This document shows, one piece after another, positions 1-8,275 of a DNA stretch of 64,000 bases. The position numbers and the translations under genes are program-made. Below the pieces are notes generated by a model. It saw only the letters and a list, made by a program, of their open reading frames with translations, did no database searches and was not told the origin of the DNA. Numbering within the stretch: the first letter of the stretch is position 1; each line of letters begins with the position of its first letter. Origin of the DNA: an uncultured Maribacter sp. (GTDB lineage: Bacteria > Bacteroidota > Bacteroidia > Flavobacteriales > Flavobacteriaceae); contig CANMKG010000002.1 in NCBI GenBank assembly GCA_947498505.1, forward strand, positions 62,001 through 126,000, written 5' to 3'.

Positions 1-747
1 TCGCTAATGGTAAGTCTAAAAACTGGTAGAACGGTACGTTGTAATGCAATAGTTTATGCAATAGGAACAAGACCTAATGTAGAACTTGCCAGAGATGCTA
101 ATTTAAAATTAGGACGTGGAGTAAAAGTGAATCCGTATTTACAAACAAGTGACCCTTCTATTTTTGCTTTGGGTGAAATAGCAGAATTTGAAAATTCGCT
201 CTTTGGTATTACTTCTGCAGCCGAACAACAAGCAGATATTGCGGCAAAATACATCCTTGGGGATTTAGGAAGTATATATCAAGGTTCTGTACTTATGAAT
301 ATTTTAAAGTTTGAAAATCTGGAGTTGTGTAGTATAGGTATGGTAAATACACCCGCAGGAGATTCCAGTTACGAAGAAATAATTTTAATGGACGTAAGTA
401 AGCGTTTTTACAAAAAATGTATTGTAAAAGACGATACATTGAAAGGCGCTATTTTAATGGGTGATAAAAATGAGTTTGCCGAGTTTAAAAGGCTTATAGA
501 GGAAGAAATTGAATTGTCAGAGAAGCGTGAAGAATTACTTAGAGGGGCAACAAATACCGAACCTTTAAAAGGGAAATTGGTATGTTCATGTAGTCAGGTA
601 GGAGAAGGTAATATTCAAGATGCCATTGAGGGCGGATGTACAGATTTCCCCAAACTATGTGCACAAACAGGTGCAGGTCTTGGTTGCGGTAGCTGTAAAC
701 CTGAAGTAAAAAGTATTCTAGAATCAGCATTATTAGTAACAGCATAA
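1..747 (+). CDS. NirB-like FAD/NAD(P)H oxidoreductase with BFD [2Fe-2S] domain (5' truncated by window)
   Basis: The frame is open from base 1, so the N-terminus lies outside the window. What is visible is the C-terminal part of a pyridine-nucleotide-disulfide oxidoreductase fold (AIVYAIGTRPNVELA, then the FAD-binding ALGEIAE stretch), a linker, and a BFD-like [2Fe-2S] domain with CSC and CGSC cysteine pairs. This order matches the electron-input half of assimilatory nitrite reductase NirB. There is no siroheme half in this polypeptide. The next gene, 11 bp downstream, encodes a sulfite/nitrite-reductase-like protein, so the two probably form one electron-transfer system in nitrite assimilation. 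Related bacterial flavoproteins of nitrate-assimilation operons would look the same here. Confidence 0.8.
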   Translation, partial: SLMVSLKTGRTVRCNAIVYAIGTRPNVELARDANLKLGRGVKVNPYLQTSDPSIFALGEIAEFENSLFGITSAAEQQADIAAKYILGDLGSIYQGSVLMNILKFENLELCSIGMVNTPAGDSSYEEIILMDVSKRFYKKCIVKDDTLKGAILMGDKNEFAEFKRLIEEEIELSEKREELLRGATNTEPLKGKLVCSCSQVGEGNIQDAIEGGCTDFPKLCAQTGAGLGCGSCKPEVKSILESALLVTA

Positions 748-758
748 CGTAAGAAATT

Positions 759-2195
759 ATGAACGATAATCTTCATCGTATATTAATAAAAGGAGGGGTA
801 ACATCTCCTGGAGAGTTAAAAGATTTAATAGCAATGCTAGAGCAAATGGGGCTTACATATGTGCATTTTGGCTCTCGACAAGATTTGCTTTTTCCTATTC
901 CTGAAAATGCTGCTGACACCTTAGACAAGTTTTCAAAGGTTAAAACGGATGTTATTGAAGAAAGAAGCTTACAAAATATAGTGTCTTCATATGTTTCTGC
1001 AGATGCGTTTGATATGACGTATTGGTTAAAAGGATCAACCTATTTATATTTATTGGAACGGTTTGATTATCTACCAAAACTAAAAATTAATATAACCGAT
1101 CCTAAACAACGTTTAGTTCCTCTTTTTAGTGGAGACTTAAATTTTATTGCATCAGAAAGCGAAGATTATTGGTATTTAAATGTTAAACTACCACATTGGG
1201 ATCAGTCCCAGTATTATCCAGTATTAATATATAGCTGGGATATTATTACAATTTCAAAGGCAATAGAAAATATTTATGAAGATGTTTCTGATGTTGATGA
1301 GCTGTTTTACATTTTAAACCAAACAACAAAAACCAATAATAAAACGATAGATAAGGCCCTGGAAGTACCTTATTTAACTTTTCCGTATTACGAAGGAGTT
1401 AATAGAATGGGTATAGATCAGTATTGGCTTGGTTTATATTGGAGAAATAATAAATATGATTTAGGTTTTCTAAAAGAATTCTGTGGTTTTTGTTTAGATA
1501 ATAGTATCGGGAAAATTTGTATTACTCCTTGGAAATCTTTCATTGTAAAGGGAATTAAACAAAAGAGCAGACCAGAACTAGAGCGTTTTTTAGGTAAATG
1601 GGGAATTAACATTAGGCATTCGCAATTGGAAATGAATTGGCACTTACCGGTGGATGACAAAGAGGCCTTAGATCTTAAAAACTTTTTAGTGCGTAGTTTT
1701 GATCAAAATGATATTAGTACATATGGTCTTACTTTTGGAATTAGCAGTAACCCGGTTAAAACCTCACATTTTTCATCGGTAATAATTCAGAAAAACTCAA
1801 TGCCAGAAATGGTAAAAGGTTTCGAAGTAAGATCAACTTATAATGTATTACACTTTAAAGGCTTTGATCCTAACCTTCAAGAATTAATAACCTACGCTCA
1901 GGATGTTGATAAAATTGAGTTGCCTGGTTTATTGATGGAACTAAGTAAAAAGTATTTCGATGAGTTGGGGCAAGAAAAATCAATTGGATCCAGTAATGAT
2001 AAAAACCCCAATAAAAATTCACGTAGTGTACATCAATGTAGTTCATGTTTAACAATTTATGATGAGGTAATTGGCGATGAAACAGCTGGAATATCGGCGG
2101 GAACAACTTTTGAGCAATTACCTGATGATTATAAATGTTCGGTATGTGAATCTTCAAAAGCTAATTTTAAAGTAGCCGAATTTCAATTTTCATAG
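759..2195 (+). CDS. Siroheme-reductase-like scaffold protein with C-terminal rubredoxin domain
   Basis: 478 aa. The N-terminus (ILIKGGVTSPGEL to about residue 60) and a second segment near 220-265 (YWLGLY... ICITPWKSFIVKGI) resemble the ferredoxin-like half-domains of nitrite/sulfite reductases. I see none of the clustered cysteines that bind the [4Fe-4S]-siroheme centre in real reductases. The C-terminus (about 420-478) is a rubredoxin: CSSC, then DDYKCSVC, with the usual spacing. The protein therefore probably carries electrons rather than reducing nitrite itself. It is co-directional with the NirB-like gene, which fits a nitrate/nitrite-assimilation operon extending left of the window. Function is inferred. 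The rubredoxin assignment is firm. Confidence 0.75.
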   Translation: MNDNLHRILIKGGVTSPGELKDLIAMLEQMGLTYVHFGSRQDLLFPIPENAADTLDKFSKVKTDVIEERSLQNIVSSYVSADAFDMTYWLKGSTYLYLLERFDYLPKLKINITDPKQRLVPLFSGDLNFIASESEDYWYLNVKLPHWDQSQYYPVLIYSWDIITISKAIENIYEDVSDVDELFYILNQTTKTNNKTIDKALEVPYLTFPYYEGVNRMGIDQYWLGLYWRNNKYDLGFLKEFCGFCLDNSIGKICITPWKSFIVKGIKQKSRPELERFLGKWGINIRHSQLEMNWHLPVDDKEALDLKNFLVRSFDQNDISTYGLTFGISSNPVKTSHFSSVIIQKNSMPEMVKGFEVRSTYNVLHFKGFDPNLQELITYAQDVDKIELPGLLMELSKKYFDELGQEKSIGSSNDKNPNKNSRSVHQCSSCLTIYDEVIGDETAGISAGTTFEQLPDDYKCSVCESSKANFKVAEFQFS

Positions 2196-2214
2196 TCGTT
2201 CAAAAAAAGACTAT
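2192..2214 (+). terminator. Weak hairpin after the rubredoxin gene
   Basis: ATAGTC pairs with GACTAT across an A-rich loop, overlapping the stop codon, and is followed by a short T-rich run. Only 6 bp of stem, so this is a weak candidate. Confidence 0.3.
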
Positions 2215-2320
2215 TTCATCTTCTATTAGCTTGTTTTTAGATTAATTTTTTTTACCGTAAAAAAATTAGTTTATTGCGTATAAATATGGCTTTCATTGGG
2301 CTTGTTATATACAGTTTTAA

Positions 2321-3835
2321 ATGCGCGTTTTTCAAGATAATAGCGAGATTTTTAATCTACTTTCCGAAGGAGTTTCTGAGGGTATTATAGTAGTAAATAA
2401 AAAGCAAGAAATTGTTGCAGCCAATTCCTCAGCCGAAGAAATGTTTGGTTATGAACCTGATGAACTTTATGGCAAATCATTAAACGTTTTAATACCCCAA
2501 AAATACCGTCATGGTCATGATGAGCACTATAAAGGGTTTATGCAAAAAAGGGAAAAACGTCAAATGGGTAAATCCCTTGATCTTTCTGCATTACGAAAAG
2601 ATGGTACTGAGTTTCCAGTTGAGGTAGGTTTAAACCCTTTTGAACTTGCGGGGGAGACCTATTCAATGGCTTTGGTTATAGATATTACCGAGCGAAAGTT
2701 AAGGGAAAAAGAATTAAGTCACTGGGCAAAAATTTTTAATGAGTCGTTAAGTGAAATTTACATTTTTGATGCAAAAACATACGCCTTTATAAACGTAAAT
2801 AAAGAAGCTCTTAGAAATACGGGGTATTCTTTTGAAGAGTTTAAAGGATTTTCCCCCAAAAATATTATTTGCAATTATAGTGATGATGATTTTCACGAAT
2901 TGTTAAAGCCACTTCAATCTGGAGAACAAGTAAAAATTAAATCAGAATCTTTACTTCAGCGTAAAAACGGAACAAAATATCCTATTGAAATTCATTTACA
3001 ATTATCAATGGTAGGTGATCGTGAAGCTTACGTTGCAATGGTAATGGATATTACGGATCGTAAAAACTATACGAAACGTTTAGAAAAACAGGTTGAAGAA
3101 CGTACTGAAGAATTAAGAAAAGCGCTGGCCAAAGAAAAGGAATTGGGAGAATTAAAAACAAGGTTTTTATCGTTGGTTTCTCACGAGTTTAAAACGCCTT
3201 TAAGCGGAATAATGACCTCTATAACCCTGCTTTCCAAATATACAGAAACTAGTCAGCAAGAAAAGCGTGAAAAACACGTGAATACTATTAAGGGTAAAGT
3301 ACGTTATTTAAATAATATATTGAATGATTTTCTTTCTGTAGAACGCCTAGAAACAGGAAAGGTTACCTATAAAGTTGAAAAATTTCCACTAAGTAAACTG
3401 GTTAATGAAGTTATTTATAACGCTAATATGTTATTAAAAACAGGGCAAAAAATTAATTACCCTGAAAATATAGACGGTATTAATGTATGGTTTGATGAAA
3501 AAATAATGGAACTTGTACTTTCAAACTTACTTCATAACGCAATTAAATATTCCCCTGAAGAAACTGTAATTAGTATTATTGTTAAGCAAGAAAAATATAA
3601 ATTGTCAATACAAATAGTAGATCAAGGAATTGGTATTCCATTAAAGGAACAAAAGCATATTTTTAATAGATATTATAGAGCAGAGAATGCACTTTTAACT
3701 CAAGGAACAGGCATTGGGTTAAACATAGCAAAACAGCATTTAGAAAACTTAAAGGGGTCATTAGAGTTTATTAGCGAAGAAAATAAAGGGTCAACATTTA
3801 CAATGAGCATCCCAGTTGAAACACAAGTGAAATAA
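2321..3835 (+). CDS. PAS-PAS sensor histidine kinase
   Basis: 504 aa with no membrane segments, so probably cytosolic. PAS domain 1 spans about 10-125, PAS domain 2 about 132-248, each ending in a DITERK/DITDRK signature. A short coiled coil follows (250-280), then HisKA with the H-box SLVSHEFKTPLSG (His288), and an HATPase domain with N-box NLLHNAIKYSP, G1 DQGIGIP and G2 GTGIGLNIAKQ. All catalytic boxes are intact. The response regulator starts 1 nt after the stop, so they are a cognate pair. The two PAS domains suggest sensing of redox state, oxygen or a small ligand; no Cys/His cofactor motif stands out. Confidence 0.92.
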   Translation: MRVFQDNSEIFNLLSEGVSEGIIVVNKKQEIVAANSSAEEMFGYEPDELYGKSLNVLIPQKYRHGHDEHYKGFMQKREKRQMGKSLDLSALRKDGTEFPVEVGLNPFELAGETYSMALVIDITERKLREKELSHWAKIFNESLSEIYIFDAKTYAFINVNKEALRNTGYSFEEFKGFSPKNIICNYSDDDFHELLKPLQSGEQVKIKSESLLQRKNGTKYPIEIHLQLSMVGDREAYVAMVMDITDRKNYTKRLEKQVEERTEELRKALAKEKELGELKTRFLSLVSHEFKTPLSGIMTSITLLSKYTETSQQEKREKHVNTIKGKVRYLNNILNDFLSVERLETGKVTYKVEKFPLSKLVNEVIYNANMLLKTGQKINYPENIDGINVWFDEKIMELVLSNLLHNAIKYSPEETVISIIVKQEKYKLSIQIVDQGIGIPLKEQKHIFNRYYRAENALLTQGTGIGLNIAKQHLENLKGSLEFISEENKGSTFTMSIPVETQVK

Positions 3836-3836
3836 A

Positions 3837-4892
3837 ATGAAAAAATTACTTTTAATTGAGGACGACAAAGCTTTACGAGAAAATACAGCAGAACTTTTAG
3901 AGCTTTCAGGATATGATGTTATAACAGCGCCTAACGGAAGAGTAGGAATCGATATGGCTAAAGCAAACCTGCCAAATATTATTGTGTGTGACATTATGAT
4001 GCCTGAGGTGGATGGTTATGGTGTCTTGGAAAATCTCGCCGCTGATGAAAATACAAATCATATTCCGTTTATATTCTTATCAGCAAAGACTGAGCGTAGT
4101 GAGATTAGGAAAGGAATGGATTTGGGAGCAGATGATTATCTTACTAAGCCCTTTGAAGAAGAAGATTTAATTAGCGCGGTAGAAAGTAGGTTGGCAAAAG
4201 CAGAGTTGCTTTCAAAAATAGCTCAGGATAACTCACCTAAAAAGGAGGAAGTTACCGAAGAAGAAATGCACACCTTAAATGAGCTTAAAAATTTCTTTGA
4301 CGATAATGGAGCTATTGCAAACTTTAATCAAGGAGAAACTATTTATAACGAAGGGGCGAGATCAAATAAAATTTATCTGATTTTAAAAGGTGTTGTAAAA
4401 TGTTATAAAATGGATGAGGAAGGAAAAGAGTTAATTACAGCCCTTTACAGGCCCGATGACTTTTTAGGATTTACCTCTTTTTTAAATAATATGCCCTGTC
4501 AAGAAACAGCAACGGCAATTGAAAAAGTGGAGTTAGCAGGAATATCCAAAGACAGACTAAAAGTACTTTTAGAAGAGAACCATGATATTTCTATTGAGTT
4601 AATGGAATTGTTAACCAACGATATCACCGAAATAAAAGGGCAATTACTGCAAATGGCATATAGCTCTGTTCGGAAAAAAACAGCGCAAACACTTATACAA
4701 TTTGCCGAAATACTAAATAAAAAACCCGAAGATCCAATTAAAATTTCAAGAAACGATTTAGCAAGTGTTGCCGGTATTGCAACCGAGAGCTTAATTAGAA
4801 CGTTGTCTGGTTTTAAAAAAGAAGGACTTATTGCTATTGAAGGTAGAAATATCAGGATTTTAGAGCTAAAAGCACTGGAATATGTGAGCTAA
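3837..4892 (+). CDS. Response regulator fused to Crp/Fnr-type transcription factor
   Basis: 351 aa. Residues 1-120 are a receiver domain (acidic pair D8-D9, phosphoacceptor D52 in CDIMMP, K104 in LTKPF). After a linker, residues about 147-260 form a cyclic-nucleotide-binding-like beta-barrel (FNQGETIYNEG) and 285-345 a Crp-type winged helix (ISRNDLASVAGIATESLIRTL). The output is therefore a Crp/Fnr regulator controlled by phosphorylation through the neighbouring kinase. It lacks N-terminal Fnr cysteines. Translationally close to the kinase gene. Neighbours suggest it controls nitrite assimilation or the adjacent uspA-type stress gene; this is inference from position. Confidence 0.9.
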   Translation: MKKLLLIEDDKALRENTAELLELSGYDVITAPNGRVGIDMAKANLPNIIVCDIMMPEVDGYGVLENLAADENTNHIPFIFLSAKTERSEIRKGMDLGADDYLTKPFEEEDLISAVESRLAKAELLSKIAQDNSPKKEEVTEEEMHTLNELKNFFDDNGAIANFNQGETIYNEGARSNKIYLILKGVVKCYKMDEEGKELITALYRPDDFLGFTSFLNNMPCQETATAIEKVELAGISKDRLKVLLEENHDISIELMELLTNDITEIKGQLLQMAYSSVRKKTAQTLIQFAEILNKKPEDPIKISRNDLASVAGIATESLIRTLSGFKKEGLIAIEGRNIRILELKALEYVS

Positions 4893-4913
4893 CACTCTGT
4901 TTTTCAGGTGTTA
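4890..4913 (+). terminator. Possible weak terminator of the two-component operon
   Basis: TAACAC and GTGTTA form a 6-bp stem around a 12-nt T-rich loop, beginning in the stop codon of the response regulator. No long T-tract follows. Confidence 0.3.
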
Positions 4914-4960
4914 GTTAACATGATATGATATTTGTCATTTATAGACTCTTTTTATAAAAA

Positions 4961-4968
4961 TATATTTG
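4961..4968 (+). promoter_or_regulatory. -7 box upstream of the UspA gene
   Basis: TATATTTG fits the Bacteroidota -7 consensus TAnnTTTG and lies 16 nt before the ATG. A TTTG at 4931-4934 could be the -33 box, but the spacing of 26 nt is longer than usual. Confidence 0.45.
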
Positions 4969-4984
4969 TTTCATAGTTTTTTTG

Positions 4985-5824
4985 ATGAAGCAGATATTAG
5001 TACCAACAGATTTTTCAGCAAATTCATTAAATGCTGTGCATTACGCATTGGCATTATTTAAGAATATGCCATGTACTTTTTACCTACTACATGTGGATGA
5101 AGTAGAGGAAGAGGTAGTTGGTCATAAAACAGCTTCTGCGGTAATAGGAACCGATGAAATAAATAGTATTAAGAGAAAGCTAAACGAGTTTTTACAGCAG
5201 GTAAAAGTAAAAACTAGGAATAAAGATCATATTTTTTTGACAATACAAGACGAAGGTTTTTTTGTTGACACCGTTCGCCGTCACGTAACGAATAAAAAAA
5301 TAGATTTCATATTAATGGGAAGTAAAGGATCCAATGATATGAAACGTCTTATTATGGGCAGCCATACGGGTGAGGTAATTACCAAAGTAAGGTGCAATAC
5401 CTTAATGGTTCCTGAAAATGTAGTTTTAAAGCAGCCTAAGGAGGTTGTATTTCCGACCGATTTTAATATTTTTTATTCCCTTTCTATTTTACAATCTATT
5501 TCAGAATTACTAACCATTAGTTTTGCGGACTTACGTATAATGAATGTTATTGGAAATGGGGACGAACTCAGTCAGATTCAAAAAAACAATAGGTCTTATT
5601 TGCAGGATTATATGGAAGAAATGTTTCCAAGATCGTATAGCTTTCATACCGCTTCTGAAACTAAAATAGCTACGGCTATTCACTCCTTTGTAGACCGAAC
5701 AGCGGTGGATATGATAGTTATGGTCGCAAAAAACTTAAACTTTATTCAGCAAATGCTGTTTGACTCTACCATGGAAAAGGTAAGCTTTCATACCAAAGTG
5801 CCTTTTTTAGTACTTCACGAATAA
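4985..5824 (+). CDS. Universal stress protein, tandem UspA domains
   Basis: 279 aa from the ATG at 4985; the preceding in-frame TTG is a less likely start. Two Usp domains in tandem (about 1-140 and 148-279). The first keeps the nucleotide-binding pattern G-x2-G-x9-G-S (GSKGSNDMKRLIMGSHT, about residues 110-126); the second has lost it. Typical cytosolic ATP-binding stress proteins have this two-domain form in Bacteroidota. The gene follows a Crp-type response regulator in the same direction and may be one of its targets. Confidence 0.88.
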   Translation: MKQILVPTDFSANSLNAVHYALALFKNMPCTFYLLHVDEVEEEVVGHKTASAVIGTDEINSIKRKLNEFLQQVKVKTRNKDHIFLTIQDEGFFVDTVRRHVTNKKIDFILMGSKGSNDMKRLIMGSHTGEVITKVRCNTLMVPENVVLKQPKEVVFPTDFNIFYSLSILQSISELLTISFADLRIMNVIGNGDELSQIQKNNRSYLQDYMEEMFPRSYSFHTASETKIATAIHSFVDRTAVDMIVMVAKNLNFIQQMLFDSTMEKVSFHTKVPFLVLHE

Positions 5825-5835
5825 TTTAATTTATC

Positions 5836-5907
5836 AGCCTCGTAGTTCAATGGATAGAATAGGAGTTTCCTAAACTTTAGATGCAAGTTCGATTCTTGCC
5901 GAGGCTA
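5836..5907 (+). tRNA. tRNA-Arg(CCU)
   Basis: A full cloverleaf can be drawn: acceptor AGCCTCG (5836-5842) with CGAGGCT (5900-5906), T8-A9, D arm GTTC/GAAT, anticodon stem GGAGT (5862-5866) with ACTTT (5874-5878), loop TTCCTAA placing CCT at the anticodon, four-nt variable loop, T arm GCAAG-TTCGATT-CTTGC, discriminator A. CCA is not encoded. The anticodon stem has two G-T pairs. It reads the rare AGG codon. Confidence 0.9.
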
Positions 5908-5912
5908 CTAGA

Positions 5913-6860
5913 TTAATTTTTAGTGGCCAAATTTTTGAGCATGGTTTTAGTGGTTTTCTCTAGGTCAAAATTAGGAGACCAATCCCAATCGTTTTGAGCT
6001 AATGAATCATCAACACTACTAGGCCACGAATCTGCTATCTCTTGTCTAAAATCGGGTTTGAAATTTATGTTAAAATCCGGGATATGTGTTTTAATACTTT
6101 CGGCTATTTCAGCAGGTGTAAAACTCATTGCGCCCAGATTGTACGAAGAACGTATAGTTAATTTTTTAGCCTTACTCTCCATTATAGCAATTGTAGCTCT
6201 TATGGCATCATCCATAAACATCATAGGCAGTCTGGTGTCTTTATCTAGAAAACAAGTATATTGTTTATTAAATAGTGCTTCATGGTATATTTCTACCGCA
6301 TAATCTGTAGTACCTCCTCCTGGAAATGTTTTCCAACTTATTAAGCCAGGGTATCGTAAACTACGCACATCTACTCCATATTTGGTAAAGTAATAATTAC
6401 ACCAGCGTTCACCAGATTGTTTACTTATACCATACACGGTGCTGGGTTCCATTACAGTGCTTTGTGGAGTATTATTTTTTGGCGTATTTAACCCAAAAAC
6501 TGCTATGCTCGACGGCCAAAATATTTTATCAATCTTTTTTTCTTTTGCTAGATTTAAAACATTGAATAATGAGTTCATGTTTAGGTTCCATGCCCTCATA
6601 GGAAACTTCTCAGCTGTAGCACTAAGCATTGCTGCCATTAAATACACTTCATTAATTTCGTAATAGGCAATTACCTCCTCTAAAGCATCATAATTTGTGG
6701 CATCTAGTATTTCAAATGGACCAGAATTCATTAGCGCTTCATTACCTTCGCGAATATCGCTTGCAATAACTTGTTCATTACTATACTTTTCACGAAGTGC
6801 ATAGGTAAGTTCTGTACCAATTTGCCCACAAGCACCTATAATTAGAATTGACTTTGCCAT
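5913..6860 (-). CDS. tdh: L-threonine 3-dehydrogenase, SDR type
   Basis: 315 aa, the normal length for the short-chain (extended SDR) threonine dehydrogenase known from psychrophilic Flavobacterium. It oxidises L-threonine to 2-amino-3-ketobutyrate with NAD+. Visible features: NAD motif GACGQIG (residues 9-15), acidic D35 after beta-2 (NAD preference), PSS with S117/S118, and the YGISK catalytic pair Y143/K147. Family-specific stretches such as YLMAAMLSATAEK and RYPGLISW are present throughout. It is monocistronic, convergent with the tRNA, and its stop lies 6 bp from the tRNA end. Confidence 0.92.
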   Translation of the reverse strand: MAKSILIIGACGQIGTELTYALREKYSNEQVIASDIREGNEALMNSGPFEILDATNYDALEEVIAYYEINEVYLMAAMLSATAEKFPMRAWNLNMNSLFNVLNLAKEKKIDKIFWPSSIAVFGLNTPKNNTPQSTVMEPSTVYGISKQSGERWCNYYFTKYGVDVRSLRYPGLISWKTFPGGGTTDYAVEIYHEALFNKQYTCFLDKDTRLPMMFMDDAIRATIAIMESKAKKLTIRSSYNLGAMSFTPAEIAESIKTHIPDFNINFKPDFRQEIADSWPSSVDDSLAQNDWDWSPNFDLEKTTKTMLKNLATKN

Positions 6861-6926
6861 ATAAAAATGAAGTTAAATGGATTATGAGTTAAAGATAGCT
6901 TTTATTAAAATTTGTACATTCGCTCC

Positions 6927-7421
6927 ATGAGAAAAATATATATTCTTGTTGTTTTTACGTTGTTATTTGCATCTTGTGAAAACAAAAAAAAAGATACTGC
7001 TGTTAACCTAAACGATAGTAGAAAGTTGTCCCCTAAGGAATGGACTAAAAAGAAAAATGTAAACTCAAAATCTAAAGCTATATTAGAAAAGTGGCCAGAA
7101 TTTAATGCTTTTGATACAAGTTTTGATGCGCTTTATAGTGTTAGTAATATAGAGGATTTAACCTTGGTGATTGAAACCTTAATTGAAAAGCAAAAGCTGT
7201 TAGAAAAGTCAAAGTATCCAAAGGAGTTTAATTTGCCCGAAATAAAAGGTAGACAGAAGGTAGTTAAAACCTTTATGTTGAAAGTAAAAGGAGATATTGA
7301 ATATAGTGAGGATACTAAATCTAGTATTAAGGATATGATTAAAGCTTATAACGCGCTTAGAAATCAGTTTAATGTTATATTAAACAACACTTTTGATAAA
7401 TCATTAATTTTAGAAGAATAA
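6927..7421 (+). CDS. Small lipoprotein of unknown function
   Basis: 164 aa from the ATG at 6927, which starts a clean lipoprotein signal (MRKIYILVVFTLLFASC, lipobox FASC); an upstream in-frame ATG at 6912 would add five unneeded residues. The mature part is Lys-rich and mostly helical, without recognisable catalytic motifs. Probably anchored in the outer or inner membrane facing the periplasm. Divergent from tdh, with a strong terminator directly after the stop. Confidence 0.75.
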   Translation: MRKIYILVVFTLLFASCENKKKDTAVNLNDSRKLSPKEWTKKKNVNSKSKAILEKWPEFNAFDTSFDALYSVSNIEDLTLVIETLIEKQKLLEKSKYPKEFNLPEIKGRQKVVKTFMLKVKGDIEYSEDTKSSIKDMIKAYNALRNQFNVILNNTFDKSLILEE

Positions 7422-7446
7422 AAAAAGAGGCTATAAACCTCTTTTT
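7422..7446. terminator. Bidirectional rho-independent terminator
   Basis: AAAAAGAGG (7422-7430) pairs perfectly with CCTCTTTTT (7438-7446) around a 7-nt loop. It has a T-run on the + strand and A-tract-derived T-run on the - strand, so it can end both the lipoprotein gene and the convergent gene that stops at 7472. Confidence 0.85.
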
Positions 7447-7471
7447 TATTCAAATCTAGTATAGTACTAGG

Positions 7472-8173
7472 TTATTTTTTTTCCTCTGTAGCAGGGGTTT
7501 CTTTTCTTGCTACTAGTGCTTGCTTGCTTAAGCTTGCTAAGTTAAAATTAGGCGCTATTTTTAAAGCTTCATCTATTAAGGCAACAGCAGCATCAATATT
7601 GTTTTTATCGTTGTTATATTGTACCAAAGCTTTAAGGTGTAGGAAGGCTGCTTTTAAATTAACCTCATAAGGTTGTTGTCTTTCATAAAAAGCGTACTTC
7701 ATATCATCCTTGGCATTGGTAATACCATATTCAATATCTGTACTTGCACCAGCGTAGTCACCAGTCTGAATTTTTAAATCTGCCAACTCATAAGATAAAT
7801 AAGGGTTTGGCGTTCTTTTGTTTAAAACTTCAAATTGTTCTAATGCACGCTTAGGCTGATTCAAAGCTTTTAATGAAATTGCTTTTACCTGAACCGCTAA
7901 GTCAGAATCGGTATCTAACTTTTCAATTCCTATTGTATTTAAGGCCTGTAGGTGTTGATTATCATTGGTGTAAATGTAAGCAAGAGTATCTCTGCGCTCT
8001 TTTGAAGGAGATAGTACATTCATGTGTGTAAGCGCATTTATTACACCGGCTACATCACCTTGTTTTCGCATTTCATTATAAAATGCTTCGTAATGTTTAA
8101 ACAAATCGGTATTAGTTTGCGCATTTCCAACATAACTCAACGCAAGAATAAAAACAAGTAATAATTTTTTCAT
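7472..8173 (-). CDS. Secreted TPR-like repeat protein
   Basis: 233 aa with a signal peptide (MKKLLLVFILALSYVGNAQ, cleavage after NAQ). The mature protein is a chain of helical hairpins of TPR type (for example ALEQFEVLNKRTPNPYLSYE and AVALIDEALKIAPNFNLA), ending in a charged ATEEKK tail. It probably acts as a periplasmic scaffold; the partner is unknown. Single gene, ending at the shared terminator. Confidence 0.75.
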   Translation of the reverse strand: MKKLLLVFILALSYVGNAQTNTDLFKHYEAFYNEMRKQGDVAGVINALTHMNVLSPSKERRDTLAYIYTNDNQHLQALNTIGIEKLDTDSDLAVQVKAISLKALNQPKRALEQFEVLNKRTPNPYLSYELADLKIQTGDYAGASTDIEYGITNAKDDMKYAFYERQQPYEVNLKAAFLHLKALVQYNNDKNNIDAAVALIDEALKIAPNFNLASLSKQALVARKETPATEEKK

Positions 8174-8275
8174 TTTAATAAAATTTTAAGGTCGCTAAAC
8201 TATTAAATTTATTGATACTATGGTGTTATAAAAGCCTTAAAACATTGATGTTAGAAAAAAAGAGGCCATAAAGCG

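Noticed and set aside
4914-4940. Crp/Fnr binding site upstream of the UspA gene
   Set aside because: ATGA and TCAT half-sites are there but 11 nt apart, too far for a normal Crp/Fnr palindrome, and the region is very AT-rich.
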